From: Sanguinoderma infundibulare
Lineage: Eukaryota > Basidiomycota > Agaricomycetes > Polyporales > Polyporaceae
Assembly: GCA_032821775.1 (NCBI GenBank)
Contig: JAVLRN010000014.1
Coordinates: forward strand, 434,001-498,000
Reading direction: 5' to 3'
Length of the DNA: 64,000 bases
This document shows positions 1 through 11,088 of this stretch, one piece after another (position 1 is the first letter of the stretch; each line of letters opens with the position of its first letter). The notes below the pieces were generated by a model. The model was given only the letters and a program-made list of their open reading frames with translations. It was not told the DNA's origin and ran no database searches. The position numbers and the translations under genes were made by a program.

Positions 1-135
1 GGGATCCGCCAAGGACGCCGACCAGCGTGTGTCCAGTCTGCCATTGTTTCTGGTGAATCCGCGCGTACTGACTTGTTGCTTCCAGTCGGGCTGTCCGGCC
101 CGTTCTTCACCGAATACAACGTAACTACCAACTGA
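1..135 (+). CDS. 3' end of a jacalin-like lectin gene (cut by window edge)
   Basis: Only the end of the gene is present. The last exon starts after an acceptor AG at 84-85 and ends with TGA at 133-135. It encodes VGLSGPFFTEYNVTTN, which matches the final exon of the intact jacalin-like genes at 1.1 and 9.6 kb (VGLSG.FF.KN). The bases before about position 31 look like the end of the penultimate exon (AKDADQ), followed by a GT donor. Whether the rest of the gene is intact cannot be seen. It shows that the lectin family continues to the left of this window. Confidence 0.6.
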   Translation, partial: GIRQGRRPACVQSAIVSGESARTDLLLPVGLSGPFFTEYNVTTN

Positions 136-1042
136 ACACCGTCCACGACGGGGCTGAAGTAATACAGGTGGCAGGTGCGGGTTTTGACTTTTGTAATGCG
201 ACGAGTAACTGAGCGAGCAATGCAGGGACTTGGAACGCACGTTACCTTGGTTTGAGGAGCGATGTCGTCTCAGAGGGTACAAATTTCGACGCTTGATCAC
301 CTTCGATCGCTCGCCTCGATACTGCACATTAGCAGCCGAGCAGGGCCGCAATGCGGGCACGACAATGATGTGTCAGTACCGGTGCTCCGCTAGTATCGGA
401 TGCGAGCCTGCCAGTGAATGTGGAATTCCAGCATTCAGCTCCCCGAACATTGCTCAGCTAGAGTCCTTTGACCTGCCTTCGAAGCCGGGGGTAGATTCCT
501 ACCGGACTTCCTTCTCTGCAATCTGCAGCACTGTACTTCCGCCCTAGGGGTGCCATTTGTGTCACGCGGCGCCTCAGGCGTTGCCAACGCCCAGGTTTGC
601 AAGACTGTTTGGGGGGCTCTTGAGGCATCTGGAACCGCGGTAGAGGAAGCATTCCCTTCAACTCGGTCGGACTGCAACTGCACCCGAGACAGCCTACGGA
701 CCTCTTTCAGCCGATAATACGGCCATAGCACTGCCGTTGGCGCCGACGACGATACGACCTGTCAGCTTCCTCCATTCATATCGAAACTTAGATAGGCAGT
801 CTGCACCCACCCGTCATGAGATAGCTCGAGCTGAGTGGAAGGCTGTCGAACGAGATGATGGGGCGACGATGTATAACCTATTCCGGTCCGAGAAGTTGCT
901 TGACCTGGGTCTATCTTCCATAATTCGGAGAAGATGCACGCTGTATGCCACAGGTCAGAAGCTCCGGGACAGAAAGCACGGCACGATACCTCTTCAGGCT
1001 CCATGAGGAGATTGGAAGGCCGTGTGCGAAGCCCCTTCGGGT
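136..1042. other. No convincing gene; spacer between two lectin genes
   Basis: Short open frames here overlap on both strands and show no recognisable family or splice structure. The last part is the promoter side of the lectin gene starting at 1120. Confidence 0.4.
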
Positions 1043-1053
1043 AGATAAAAGGG
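1043..1053 (+). promoter_or_regulatory. TATA-like box of lectin gene 1
   Basis: AGATAAAAGGG lies about 70 bases before the ATG at 1120. The same element followed by similar sequence (AGATAAAAGGGTCCGCC) precedes the lectin remnant at 49.74 kb, so promoter and gene were duplicated together. Confidence 0.5.
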
Positions 1054-1119
1054 CAAGTCACCATGGCCTCCTCTGATCCCCCACAACCCTCGAATCCCAG
1101 TTGTCGAGCACTCACCGTA

Positions 1120-2193
1120 ATGCAAAGCTACAACACTTCCTCTCTGTTCGGCAGCGATACGCCTGGTTCGATATTAGCCGATGTTCGCTACATGAACGCC
1201 GCGGGTGAGTTCTCTTGCATATCACCGGGGTACTTTCCACTCACCCTCCAACACCGTCCCGCAGGTAATCTCGTGCTAAGGGACTCTGGTACGAAATTCA
1301 TTCCCGTGACTTCGGGGCTTTGGCATTGATATATGGCGCAGTCCAGAGCATCCTCGACATCAACCACCCGATCCAGCAGATCTCCATTTCCAGCGGATGG
1401 GTTGTACGTTTCATCCACCATCATTGTGACCTTTGTGCCCTTTGATAATTTGTGACCCGTGAATGGCCGAGCAGGTCGATGGTTTCAGCGTCACTTACCA
1501 GGTTCAGGGCGGGACCACCGTCACCTTGCCCCACGGGAGCCCCTTCCAGACCCCGACGAGCGTTGTTACGTTGAGCGGTAAGCCTGGCGCAGGTTCCCAT
1601 TGCAAGACTGTCTATGACGCATCACAAACTAGCGAACGAAGTCATCGTTGGCATCACCGGGCGTGCTGGATACCATTCGGAATACAAGCGTGACCTCATC
1701 ATCAGCTTCGCCTTCGTCATTCGCGACAAAACCACGGGAGCTCAACGTACCACCGTGGTAGGTCCTATTCGATGACACTCGCAGTTCCACGAGTCTCGAC
1801 CTTGATACCAACCGACACAGGCATTCGGCAACGGGGACGGCAAGAACCAAGGCACCGCGTTCAGCTGGACTTCTGAAGTGGTCGCCTTTGGGAGCGTCAG
1901 CCAGAACAGTGCCCATGGTATGTGCAGTGCTCTCACGATTCTAGTAGCGACCTTGGCGACTGAACGAGACGGATGGGTTCCCAGAGGGATTGTCGGGCCT
2001 GTTCTTTGTCAAGAATCCGTCTCAGCAGCCTCCGACTGGAGGCCCGGGCGATCACGGTTGCGGCCCCGGTCATGGAGGTCCCTGGGGAGGGCCCGGTGGA
2101 GGGCCCGGTCAAGGCCCCCGGGGAGGGCCTGGTGGAGGGCCTGGTGGAGGTCCCTGGGGAGGCCCCGGTCAAGGGCACGGTCACGGTTGTTGA
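1120..2193 (+). CDS. Jacalin-like lectin with Gly/Pro/His-rich tail
   Basis: Seven exons: 1120-1204, 1265-1288, 1342-1403, 1475-1577, 1633-1757, 1821-1917 and 1985-2193, giving 234 residues. The protein follows the jacalin beta-prism pattern: PIQQISISSGWVVDG, then SVTYQ, then NEVIVGITGRAGYHSE, then FAFVIRD, and a C-terminal repeat-like strand ending LSGLFFVKN. Jacalin-type domains bind mono- or oligosaccharides; no signal peptide is evident, so a cytosolic or unconventionally secreted lectin is likely. Compared with the paralogue at 9556-10483 (179 residues), this copy has about 50 extra residues at the end, nearly all Gly, Pro, His, Gln and Trp, ending in Cys. The final-exon acceptor (CCCAG before AGGGATTG) differs from its paralogues by a small shift, but frame is kept. 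Exon sizes 1, 2, 3 and 5 are identical to the paralogue. Confidence 0.75.
2039..2193 (+). repeat. Gly-Pro-rich coding repeat in lectin tail
   Basis: Imperfect GGNCCCGG/GGAGGGCC units encode GGPG, GGGP and GPWGGPG blocks with His and terminal Cys. The unit boundaries follow codons, so expansion kept the frame. The repeat lies after the lectin fold. Confidence 0.8.
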
Positions 2194-2960
2194 AAGATGA
2201 CGCGGATATGGTATTCGCGAGTGGGGCTGAGGTCTCGAGACGTCGGTTTTTGTTCTCTATCGAAATGCGATGAATAACTGAGTCAAATGAATTTCATGAC
2301 ACGCACGTAGCTTGGAATGGAATGATAACATTGATGGGAGAGAGACGATCAAAGAACGACGTCGGTGCTAGTCGACGCCGGAGGGTCGGTCTGCGGAAAC
2401 CACCGCAGGGTACGAGGAGTGATGACGTGTTGGTTTCCCTGCCGGACAAGAAGCCGACGCTGGAAGTACTACACCTCGAACATTAAGCTTGCTTGGGCGG
2501 AATTTTGATAAGTGAACTCCACATACCTTCGAACGAGACGACGCCAAGCTCAGCTGTCCGAACGGGACCGCGTGTCCTAGTGCTGCATCTTCGATACCGC
2601 GGTTTCTGCCAAGCGCATGAAACAGATTCAGGACGGGGTGAGCGAGAGTTCGGACGACTGTCAAAAAGAAATCACAAGGAACCTTTAAGTCGCCGCTTGA
2701 GAACCACCGCTTAATCGCCAGGCGGCGACGGCTGTCTTGCACACCAGAACTTCGTCAATGTTTCCTGTAACGCCGCTCCGTCATCGGTATCGACAAGAAG
2801 GCTCAGGAGGGTAGATCTGGACATGAAGCTTGAAGCTTGAAGAGTGATAGAGGGTAGTCCGACGACTCGGACGTTACTGGCACTGAGCGCGGAAGTCGCC
2901 GTCGCTACTGGCGGAGTCGCTCGGCCGCAACGGCCCGAGAAGCAAGCGCTTAGAAAGTTC
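2194..2960. other. Lectin 3' flank; no gene seen
   Basis: The segment around 2305-2352 (CACGTAGC...GATGGGAGAGAGA) recurs after the other lectin copies, near 10610-10650 and 3412-3435. It is therefore part of the duplicated unit. No supported coding region. Confidence 0.4.
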
Positions 2961-2964
2961 TCCT

Positions 2965-3318
2965 CAACTCGCGACGCAGTGGTCTGCGGCATTTCCTTTG
3001 TCATCTTCGACAAAGCCATCTGGACTTACGGCGTCGACGGCGTAAGTCTAGTTCAACCATAGCCGCCTGGTGACGATTTTGAAATACTCATACTCGAACC
3101 GTCCATGTTTCTCTGGCCGCGACACAGCCGTTCGGCAACGGGGACAACACGAACCAAGGCACTCCGTACTAGGTTTCTAACGTGGTCGCGTTTGGGAGCT
3201 TTGGCCAGGAGACCCCTGCGCAGGGTATGTGCAGCCCCCGCATTCGCGCTTGAGCCCGTGCACTGACTTGTCGGTTCCCCCAGTCGGATTGTCGGCCCTG
3301 TTCTTCATCAAGAACTAA
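2965..3318 (+). pseudogene. Jacalin-like lectin remnant (exons 5-7)
   Basis: Pieces of the last three exons are recognisable. They are FVIFDKAIWTYGVDG (exon 5 end), PFGNGDNTNQGTPY followed by an in-frame TAG where functional copies have Trp or Ser, then VSNVVAFGSFGQE (exon 6), and VGLSALFFIKN with TAA at 3316-3318 (exon 7). Donor and acceptor sites are partly kept. The first four exons are missing or unrecognisable. It lies between an intact lectin gene and the first SMP-30-like gene. Confidence 0.65.
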
Positions 3319-3559
3319 GTCAACGGCACGATTCCCGGGGATGAGTCAGTGGTTTCTTGTTCTTTGAGGCGGGGTTACCAAGTCATTAATGATGTAACTG
3401 GATGAGCTGAGACATACATAGCTTGTTATGAGAGAGATATCCGACTCACACAAAGGGACATTCGTTGAGGCGCAATTCATTCAATCACTCTCATCCGTAG
3501 TATTACACTGGCATCTGCTCCAGATGCTCGTCGGTTGCTACGTACAGTCTCGCATCCCT

Positions 3560-5177
3560 TCACGGGAACGACACCCTATTGAACTTCGCCGCGATGTTAG
3601 CAAAATACATCACAGTGTTGGCAAAGATGAGCAGGCGACCGTCTCCGGCAAAGATGAGGTTGTTGGCGGTCATGCCGACGAAAAACTTGCCCAGCAGCGT
3701 GCCCTCCGGATTCCAAACCTGAAAACACGCTTAGTCTCGAGCTCACGATCCCCTCCATACACGGTGAGCTACTCGCCTGTATTCCGTCTCCACATGCAGC
3801 ATAAACGTTTCCTGCTGCGTCGAGTTGTATCCCATCTGGGGCCCGGGCGTCCGTGTACGCGAACACCCTGCGGTTAGTGAACGTTTGGGTCGTGGGATCC
3901 ACGTCGAATGCGTAGCTGCGTGGGAGTCGTGAACGATCCGTCCAAAGCGAACAATCCTCATAATCACATCCGTGCTTACATTGTGGCAGGCTCCGTCTGG
4001 TTGTTGCCGAGGAAACCGCCGCTCAGTCCGGTGTCCGTACTATCCGTCACTCAGTTTCACTCTGATCGGGCCGCACAGGATACGCACACAAAGGCGATGT
4101 TTCCGTCCGCGGAGAATGCGATGCCGTTGCATTTGTCGAAGCCGTCCGCGACGACGCGGACGAAACCCGTATCAGGGTCAAACCGGTATACCTGGTTAGG
4201 GATGAGCGGGGGTGGGCGGAATTGGTTCAGGAAGCCGTATCTAGATGGGCGTTTGTTCAGACTATGTCTCCATCGCCAATGCTGTGGAGCATGGTACGCA
4301 CGGGGGGTCTGTGAAGAACAGCTTGCCCGACTTCGGGTGTATCTTGACGTCGTCCAACGAGTTGAACTGCCGGCCGAAGAAGTTGTCCAGCAGCACGGTC
4401 GTGTTGCTCGGGTTGGCAGGATCGACGAGCACGAGCGATGGAGGAATGGAGCCCCGGCCGTTGTTGACGAGCACAAGCTGCCCGAAGAAGGGCCCCGTTC
4501 CCCCATTGGTCATCTGCACCGCCTCTGGGAGGTCAATCTGCCATACGTCGTTCGTTAGCGAGCAATCATGCGAAGACGCTAACCAGGGAAGCCTTACTTT
4601 TGTGACGCTGACGTTCAGGGGAGACACACCTGATCCGCTGGCGTTGATGGCCTGTGCGACCTCGGTGAGGCTGATCTTCGCCACCTGGTTGTTGTGGTTG
4701 ATGTCGCTGAAGCTGAGCGCACCGCCGTTCTGGCTGGCGAAGAAGACCTCGTCTGTCTCCCGGACCCATATCGGCGCCTCGTGCGCGAACGCGAAGTCGG
4801 GGTTCGATGAGATCGCGCGGATGGTCGCGTCGGGCCCGAGGATCTGGAGGAACGCGGGGTCGAAGACTTGGAAGAAGGGCAGGGAGGTGTTGGTGGGGTT
4901 GAAGAACTCGGTGACGGACGACTCTCTGAAGGTTCCGTTAATGCCGAGCACGTTGAATGCGAGGGAATCGACGAGCTATGATGGAGAGGATCAAGGTGAT
5001 GGTGCGATGGGCAAACGGTGAGCGTCACTGTGGGAGTCGAAGTGTACCTTCCGGAGTACTCACAACAGCCTGAGGAGGAACGGTGCTATTCCTCGACACG
5101 GGCGATGAGGGGTTCGCTGCGTACGTCCCCGCCGCGAGTGCGAGGACGAGAGAGGTAATGGACGAGATTGCGACCAT
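3560..5177 (-). CDS. Secreted SMP-30/gluconolactonase-like beta-propeller, copy 1
   Basis: Seven exons on the minus strand: 5177-5064, 4975-4598, 4537-4302, 4240-4088, 4039-3980, 3915-3777 and 3718-3560, giving 412 residues. A hydrophobic N-terminus after MVAISS looks like a signal peptide. The SMP-30/gluconolactonase/LRE pattern is complete: EAPIW (Glu ligand), NSLDDVKIHP (Asn), KCNGIAFSADG (Asn) and APDGIQLDAAGNVY (Asp). Members of this superfamily are metal-dependent lactonases or esterases; the substrate here is unknown. Several N-glycosylation sequons (NVS, NTT, NQT) fit secretion. Intron 6 starts with GC, not GT. Copy 2 follows immediately in tandem and shares the 3' flank, so these two look like the most recent duplicates. 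Confidence 0.85.
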
Positions 5178-5231
5178 TCTTCTGGATGCTGGATGCTGGG
5201 TGTGGTGGCATCGTAAACGAGAGTCCTGCGC

Positions 5232-5242
5232 ACGTTTATAAG
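5232..5242 (-). promoter_or_regulatory. TATA box of SMP-30-like copy 1
   Basis: Minus-strand CTTATAAACG lies about 55-65 bases before the ATG at 5177. A TATA element sits at a similar distance in nearly all the paralogues. Confidence 0.5.
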
Positions 5243-5409
5243 CATGACACTCCAGAGAATTCAAGAAGGCTATGATCACACCGCTCAAACTGCTGCTGAA
5301 TGTGATCCACGGACCCACGACAGATGCTTCTGGGTCGCATGACCGTCGCTTCTGGTGCTCGTTTAGGTGTGGTATAGGTAAAACATCCCCAGGTGTTGAA
5401 GCGTTGCAC

Positions 5410-5880
5410 GACGTTGCGGAAGGATATCGACATGAGTATCCCACTGTGGACTTTCAACTGTAGTGTTTGATTATTCCGGGGGAAGCGTAGCGGGCTATTC
5501 CGATCGCAAAGATCGTCTGGAGACGGTTAAGTCATCCAGATCATGATCCCGACGTCTCCGCTTACATACATCGAGGCTTTCGGCCGTCGGTGAAGATTGC
5601 CCCCGACAATGTCGCTCGTGTTCAGCATCTAAAATGGACTGAATGAGGTCGCAGGTACATCGGGCAAGTGGTGTGAGCATGTGAGAGATGGCTATACCTT
5701 CCGGTGCTGCCGACGGTCCGTCGGGAAGAAGGAAAGTTCGAGGAAGTGTCACTCCGACTCCGGGATCTAGAAGTCCGATGAATTCTGTTGTCCTCTCGAC
5801 GCAGGGAATGTACATTTACGTACCCATTAGTGTCGCATTCCCAGCAGTCCGAGATAGAGCTGCCTAGCAAGGCTGAGGTG
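5410..5880. repeat. Duplicated upstream block of SMP-30-like genes (copy 1)
   Basis: This stretch recurs upstream of the other copies, for example at 8.0-8.45 kb, 14.15-14.66 kb and, inverted, 36.65-37.1 kb. Shared marks are GGTTAAGTCATCC, GTCGCATTCCCAG, GCATGTGAGAG and GCCGACGGTCCGTCGGGA. It includes the distal promoter region and a spacer towards a head-to-head F-box gene in other copies. No coding frame is conserved. Confidence 0.6.
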
Positions 5881-6169
5881 AAGGTAGTCGTAGGGGGTGG
5901 GCTTCGCTGGATTGAGTGTCACGATTTGGTGACGTCCTGTTCCGCGATGAGACACCGGGGGGACCGAGGGGGACGCAGTACTCCTGATCCAGGCCAGAGC
6001 TGAAAGGTCTCGAGTATGATCTACGCCATGCTGGACGATGGAGACCCTCCCGAGATACCAGATGCGCGCTTCCAGGAATCTCTTCATATTGAATCACTCT
6101 CATCCGTAGTTTTACAACTGGCACCTGCTCCAGATGCTCGTCGGTTGGTACGTACAGCCTCGCATGCCT

Positions 6170-7768
6170 TCACGGGAACGACACCCTATTGAACTTCGCC
6201 GCGATGTTCGCAAAGTAGATCGCAGTGTTGGCAAAGATGAGCAGGCGACCGTCTCCGGCAAAGATGAGGTTGTTCGCGGCTATGCCAACGAAAAACTTGC
6301 CCAGAAGCATGCCCTCCGGATTCCAGACCTGAAAACCGCTTACTCTTGAGCTCACGATCCCCTCCAACACGGTGAGCTACTTGCCTGTATTCCGTCTCCA
6401 CATGCAGCATAGACGTTTCCTGCTCCATCGACCTGTATCCCATCTGGAGACCGGGCGTCCGTGTATGCAAATACCCTGCGGTTAGTGAACGCCTCCGTCG
6501 TCGGATCGACATCGAATGCGTAGCTGGGCGGGAGCCGTCAGCGCTCCGTCCAAAGAGCACATCCCTCACGTTCGTGCTTACATTGTGGCAGGCTCAGTCT
6601 GGTTCAAGGTGCCGCCGAGGGAACCACCGACTAGTCCCGTATCGGTACTACGTGTCGCTGGATTTTAGTTTTACAAAGCTAGAGAGGCGCGGTTACGCAC
6701 ACGAAGGCGACAGTTCCGTCCGGAGAGAATGCGATGCCGTTGCACCTATCGAAGCCATCCGCGACCACCCGGACCGAACCCGTGTCGGGGTCGAACCGGT
6801 ATACCTGGTTCGGAATTAACGGGGGTGGGCGGAAATTTACCTCGAACCCATATCTAGACTTTCCTCAGATAGGAACGGTTATTACCGATTGACGGCGTAC
6901 GTACTCGAGGTCTGTAAAGAACAGCTTGCCCGACTTCGGGTGTATCTTGACGTCGTCCAGCGAATTGAACTGCCGGCCGAAGAAGTTGTCCAGCAGCACG
7001 GTCGTGTTGCTCGAGTTGGCCGGGTCGACGAGCACGAGAGACGGGGGGATGAGGCCCCGGCCGTCGTTGACGAATACAAGCTGCCCGAAGAAGGGCCCCG
7101 TTCCCCCATTGGTCATCTGCACGGCCTCTGGGAGGTCAATCTGCCATGCGTCGTTCATCAGCGAGTGTCATGCAAGTTCAACACAGCCCAAGCAGGGAAG
7201 CCTCACTTTCGTGACGGTGACATTTACGGGCGACACGTCTGATCCGCTCGCCTTGATCGCGCGCGCCACTTCGACGAGGCTGATCTTCGCCACCTGGTTG
7301 TTGTGGTCGATGTCGCTGAAGCTGAGCGCGCCGCCGTTCCGGCTCGCGAAGAAGACCTCATCCGTCTCCCGGACCCATATCGGCGCCTCGTGCGCAAACG
7401 CAAAGTCGGGGTTCGCCGCGATGACGCGGATGGTCGCGTCAGGCCCGAGGATCTGGAGGAACCCGTGGTCGAAGACTTGGAAGAAGGGCGGAGACGAGTT
7501 CGTTGGGTTGAAGAACTCGGTGATAGACGACTCCCTGAAGGTTCCGTTAATGCCGAGCACGTTGAACGCGAGAGGATCGACGAGCTGTGATGAGTGCCAT
7601 GGGAAAACAATGAGCGTCCCGCTGATCATCGAAGCGTGGCTACTGAATGCTCACCACAGCTTGTGGTGGAACGGTGGTGTTCATCAGCGTAGACGGCGAG
7701 GGGTTCGCTGCGCACGTCCCCGCCGCAAGCACGACGAGGAGAGAAGTAATGGTGGAGACGGCGACCAT
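6170..7768 (-). CDS. Secreted SMP-30/gluconolactonase-like beta-propeller, copy 2
   Basis: Seven exons on the minus strand: 7768-7655, 7584-7207, 7140-6905, 6853-6701, 6647-6582, 6523-6385 and 6328-6170, giving 414 residues. A signal-like N-terminus MVAVSTITSLLVVL is followed by the same propeller motifs as copy 1: EAPIW, NSLDDVKIHP, RCNGIAFSPDG and DGIQLDAAGNVY. Exon 5 is six bases longer than in copies 1, 3, 4 and 6, adding two residues (GGTLNQTEP), as in copy 5. Intron 6 has a GC donor (GCAAGT). All four expected metal-ligand positions are kept, so the enzyme should be active. Upstream, towards 8.6-9.0 kb, lies a decayed F-box gene in the opposite direction. Confidence 0.85.
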
Positions 7769-7819
7769 GAATTCGAAGGCTGGAGCCCCAGCGTGGTTGC
7801 ATTATTGGGGCGACTCTGT

Positions 7820-7832
7820 GCACTTTTGTATG
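7820..7832 (-). promoter_or_regulatory. TATA-like element of SMP-30-like copy 2
   Basis: Minus-strand CATACAAAAGTG lies about 55 bases before the ATG at 7768, where copies 1, 3, 4 and 6 have TATAAA-type boxes. It is weaker than a consensus TATA, so this copy may be expressed differently. Confidence 0.35.
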
Positions 7833-7959
7833 CGCGACGCTCCACAGAATCCAAAAAGACTATGATCGCGCCGTTCAAACCGCTTCCTGGACGTCAGCAA
7901 ATGACCCACGGCGAGTGTTTTTGGGTCGCATGACCGTCGCTTCTGGCGCTCGTTTGGGC

Positions 7960-8560
7960 GTGGCATAGGTAAAATGTTCCCCAGCTATCGAAGTATTCCA
8001 CAGTATTGCTGGAGGATGTCAAGATGAGTATCCCACTGCGGGCTTTTACTGCAGTGCTTGATCAATCTAGCGACGAGCGCAGGGGAGCGCAGCAGCCGAG
8101 TTCGGATGGCATCAGAGACCCTCGTGAGACGGTTAAGTCATCCGAACTATGATCCCGACGTCTCTGGACGACCCTTCAAGGTTTTCGCCCGTCGATGAAG
8201 AGTGACCCGGGCAATGTTTCCCGTGTTCAACATCTAAAAATGGAGCGAACAAAGTTGCAGCTATGAGCATGTGAGAGTTAGCCGTATCTCCCGGTGATGC
8301 CGACGGTCCGGCGGGAAGTTGAATGTCACCTAGAAGTCCAGTGAATTCCGTTATCATGTAAACGCAAGGCATGTACGCACCAATACGTGTCGCATTCCCA
8401 GACCGAAGAATGGGGGAAATCATTGATAATCCTCGCTTCGGAGTGGCAGGTATGGATACGTTGCGACGCGACGGTTCTTGCAGCGGTGTGAACCCATCCC
8501 CGGATATTCGGTCGCCGAATGCTTGTACGCGTAGGTAGGGGAAGTTGGTGCACAGTGCTG
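7960..8560. repeat. Duplicated upstream block of SMP-30-like genes (copy 2)
   Basis: It corresponds to the block upstream of copies 1 and 3, with GGTTAAGTCATCC near 8130, GCATGTGAGAGTTAGCCG near 8264 and GTCGCATTCCCAGAC near 8386. No conserved frame. Confidence 0.6.
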
Positions 8561-8614
8561 TCAACATTCTCAGTGGGACATGAAGCTGATGGGATAGCCA
8601 GGATCATCGCCCGA

Positions 8615-9000
8615 GCGCAACTCGCCGCACGCGATGGAATTCGCGCCTCAACAGTCCACGTTCGACTCGGTCCCCGCCACTCACCAAACACATTGCTGAA
8701 TTCCCTCCCAGCAAATTGCGCCAGGGCTGCATGCGGCTCACACTGCTGGGCGTCTCCGGCTCCCCGTGGAGCTCCTCTTCGTGCATCGCACATCGTCCTT
8801 CTCGAGCTGGACACACCGGACTGGACGAACATAGACGAACGGATTAGCACAGGTGAACTCGGCTGATATGGTGTCTTACCGTGTCACGTGCCTTCCGACA
8901 CCTCAAACGTGTTCGCGTTGGCCAATCATAACGTGCAGCATTCGCATCGTCGCCGGCGCACTCGGAACATCCCGTTGAATCTAGACGAGCACCTTTTGCT
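8615..9000 (+). pseudogene. Decayed F-box gene fragment
   Basis: The stretch matches the intact F-box gene at 15.03-15.3 kb on the same strand: CCCGTGGAGCTCCTCT, then the counterpart of SYIFLLGAHTPDLPNI, then ...ACAGGTGAACTCGGCTGATATG, then GCACTCGGAACA.CCCG. Insertions and substitutions break the frame many times. It sits head-to-head with SMP-30-like copy 2, exactly as the intact F-box gene sits relative to copy 3. Confidence 0.6.
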
Positions 9001-9374
9001 GTATTTAAAACGAGTGGTATGGGTAGGAGCGTGAATATGATGATCCATGGGGGCGGAGAAGATGCATGAGCGGGGGAGCAAAGATGTTCAGGAAGTAGTA
9101 AGTCCGAATACAAACGCCACGAAAGTCCGAACATACAGGTTACGTAAGTCAGAATACAAAGTGCGATTACATAATACAATCTCCATACTGTGGCACGCAC
9201 TTGCAATTCCGAGTCCAGTGACGGAGATAACTACTGCTTGTACGCTCAGGCTCCGTGACTTAAGTACTCCCGTATCACCTAGTTCAGCCCCTTCGGCGCC
9301 GCACTCCATGGCGATCATTCTCTCAAAGGTCCCCTTTCAAGTATGCTAACGTCCTTCCGTAGCCACTGACCGTG
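9001..9374. other. Spacer before lectin gene 2; no gene seen
   Basis: Short repeated motifs such as AAGTCCGAATACAAA, AAAGTCCGAACATACA and AAGTCAGAATACAAA occur at 9099-9161. No supported coding region. Confidence 0.4.
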
Positions 9375-9381
9375 TATAAAA
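9375..9381 (+). promoter_or_regulatory. TATA box upstream of lectin gene 2
   Basis: TATAAAA lies 175 bases before the first codon at 9556. The distance is longer than usual, so a leader intron or a second, unseen element may be involved. Confidence 0.35.
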
Positions 9382-9555
9382 ATGCACAGGACGCCTCCGT
9401 GGCGGGCAATAGCTAAGAACAATATCTGCGCTTGTATAGGCTCGAGCGCGACCCAGAAACGCCGCAGATTCGAGGCGCTTTATGTAAGTGATTGCATAGG
9501 TTACATACTGATTCCCACAGTCGTTGCATATCTCCTGTGGAGCACCCCCGGCGCA

Positions 9556-10483
9556 ATGCAAGGCTACACCACTTCTTCCATCATCGGCAGCACTACTCCG
9601 GGCTCAATTTCCAACGATGTTCTCTACAGGGACGCCGTCGGTGAGTTTCCCGGCTTTTTGACAGCGCATTGTGCAGTCACACATCTCAAACCGACCCTCA
9701 GGAAATTTCGTCCTGAACGACTCTGGTGCGACATTGGCTACCTTGATTATATCGGTACTTTGGGTTTGACGGAAGCGGTAGCGAAGAGCATCCTCCACGT
9801 TGCCCACCCCATCCAGAAAATCACCATTTACAGTGGATGGGTCGTATGTTTCATCTAACTCTATCCCATTTCTGGGCCTTTTAACTCGCGACGGGTGGAC
9901 TGTCGATCAGGTTGATGGTGTGAGCATTACCTACCAGGCCGAAGGCGGGGACACCACGACCTTGCGCCACGGGAGCGAGTTCTCCGAGTCGCCGACCGCC
10001 GTCGTTGCGTTTAATGGTAAGCCTTGCGCAGGCCCAACCGGTATACATAATTGTCTCTAACCGTGAATGCAATCCAGCCAACGAGGTCATCGTTGGCGTC
10101 TACGGACGCGCAGGATATCACGCGTTCTTCGAGCGCAACCTGGTCACCAGCATTGCTTTTATCATCTTCGACAAGGCATTGGGGACTCACCGTACTGCCG
10201 GCGTAAGTTCATTCCAGTCAGGGGCGGTGTGCGATGAATCCCGACATACTTATACCTATACCGTCGATGCGACCTTGAACACACAGCCATTCGGCAACGA
10301 CGACGATACTAACCAAGGCACTCCGTTCTGGGTCTCTGACGTGCTCGCCTTCGGGAGCTTCGCCCAGGACACCTCAAGTGGTATGTGCAGCCCCTGCATT
10401 CGCGATTGACCCGGTGCACTGACTTGTCGCTTCCCGCAGTTGGATTGTCGGGCCTGTTCTTCATCAAGAACCCGTCTAACTGA
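9556..10483 (+). CDS. Jacalin-like lectin, short form
   Basis: Seven exons: 9556-9640, 9702-9725, 9782-9843, 9911-10016, 10078-10202, 10287-10380 and 10440-10483, giving 179 residues. It is a single jacalin-type beta-prism: NFVLNDSG, PIQKITIYSGWVVDG, SITYQAEGG, ANEVIVGVYGRAGYH, SIAFIIFDKALG, PFGNDDDTNQGTPF, LAFGSFAQD and GLSGLFFIKN. No signal peptide or membrane segment is visible. Exons 1, 2, 3 and 5 have the same length as in the lectin gene at 1120; this copy lacks the Gly/Pro tail and ends with NPSN. Sugar specificity cannot be read from the sequence. It lies between a decayed F-box fragment and the UTP16-like gene. Confidence 0.78.
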
Positions 10484-11088
10484 ATGGCGCGACTGTGTGG
10501 AAGTACTTAACCGTGCAGTTGATATCTTGAGACGTTGCTTTCTTGTTGTCTGAAGCGGGTTGCGATATGATTAGTGACGGAACCACATGAGCGGAAGCAT
10601 CGTGGCGCGCACATAGCCTAGTATAAAAGCCGGACGTTAATGGGAGAGAGATGATTAAAACAGTACATGCTCAACATTCTTTGGAAGCCGAACCATGCAA
10701 CTCTTCATTCACAAACAAGGTAGCCAGTGTGACTGTCTGAATGACCCCTTCCCTCCAACGGGATCGCCCTGCAAGAACCGCAGGACGCGGATGACGATGA
10801 TGCGTCTGTCCCCGTGCTCCGGAAGGACAGGGAGGGAGCTGGAGGGAGGCGGTTGGAAGCGCTGACAGTCCAGATATCCACCCGGCCCGCTGGCGCCCGC
10901 ACATCCGGAAGCGCCCAAAAAGTGGTGCGAAGTTGCAGTAGTCTGAGTAGAATTGCGGCTCGCCATCAAATTGCAACTGTGCCTCCTCCTCACCGTCCTC
11001 TCCGTCGAGCTCGTACTTGGTACTACAACTCCCCTGATCCTTAGGTGCTCTCTCTGTCAGACGTCCCACACCACGCACTCTCATCGCC
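10484..11088. other. Lectin 3' flank and promoter of the UTP16-like gene
   Basis: The first 170 bases resemble the flank after the other lectins (GATTAGTGA.GGAACCACATGAG, CACATAGC, GGGAGAGAGATGATTAAA). The rest is the presumed promoter of the gene starting at 11089. Open frames on either strand show no recognisable protein. Confidence 0.4.
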
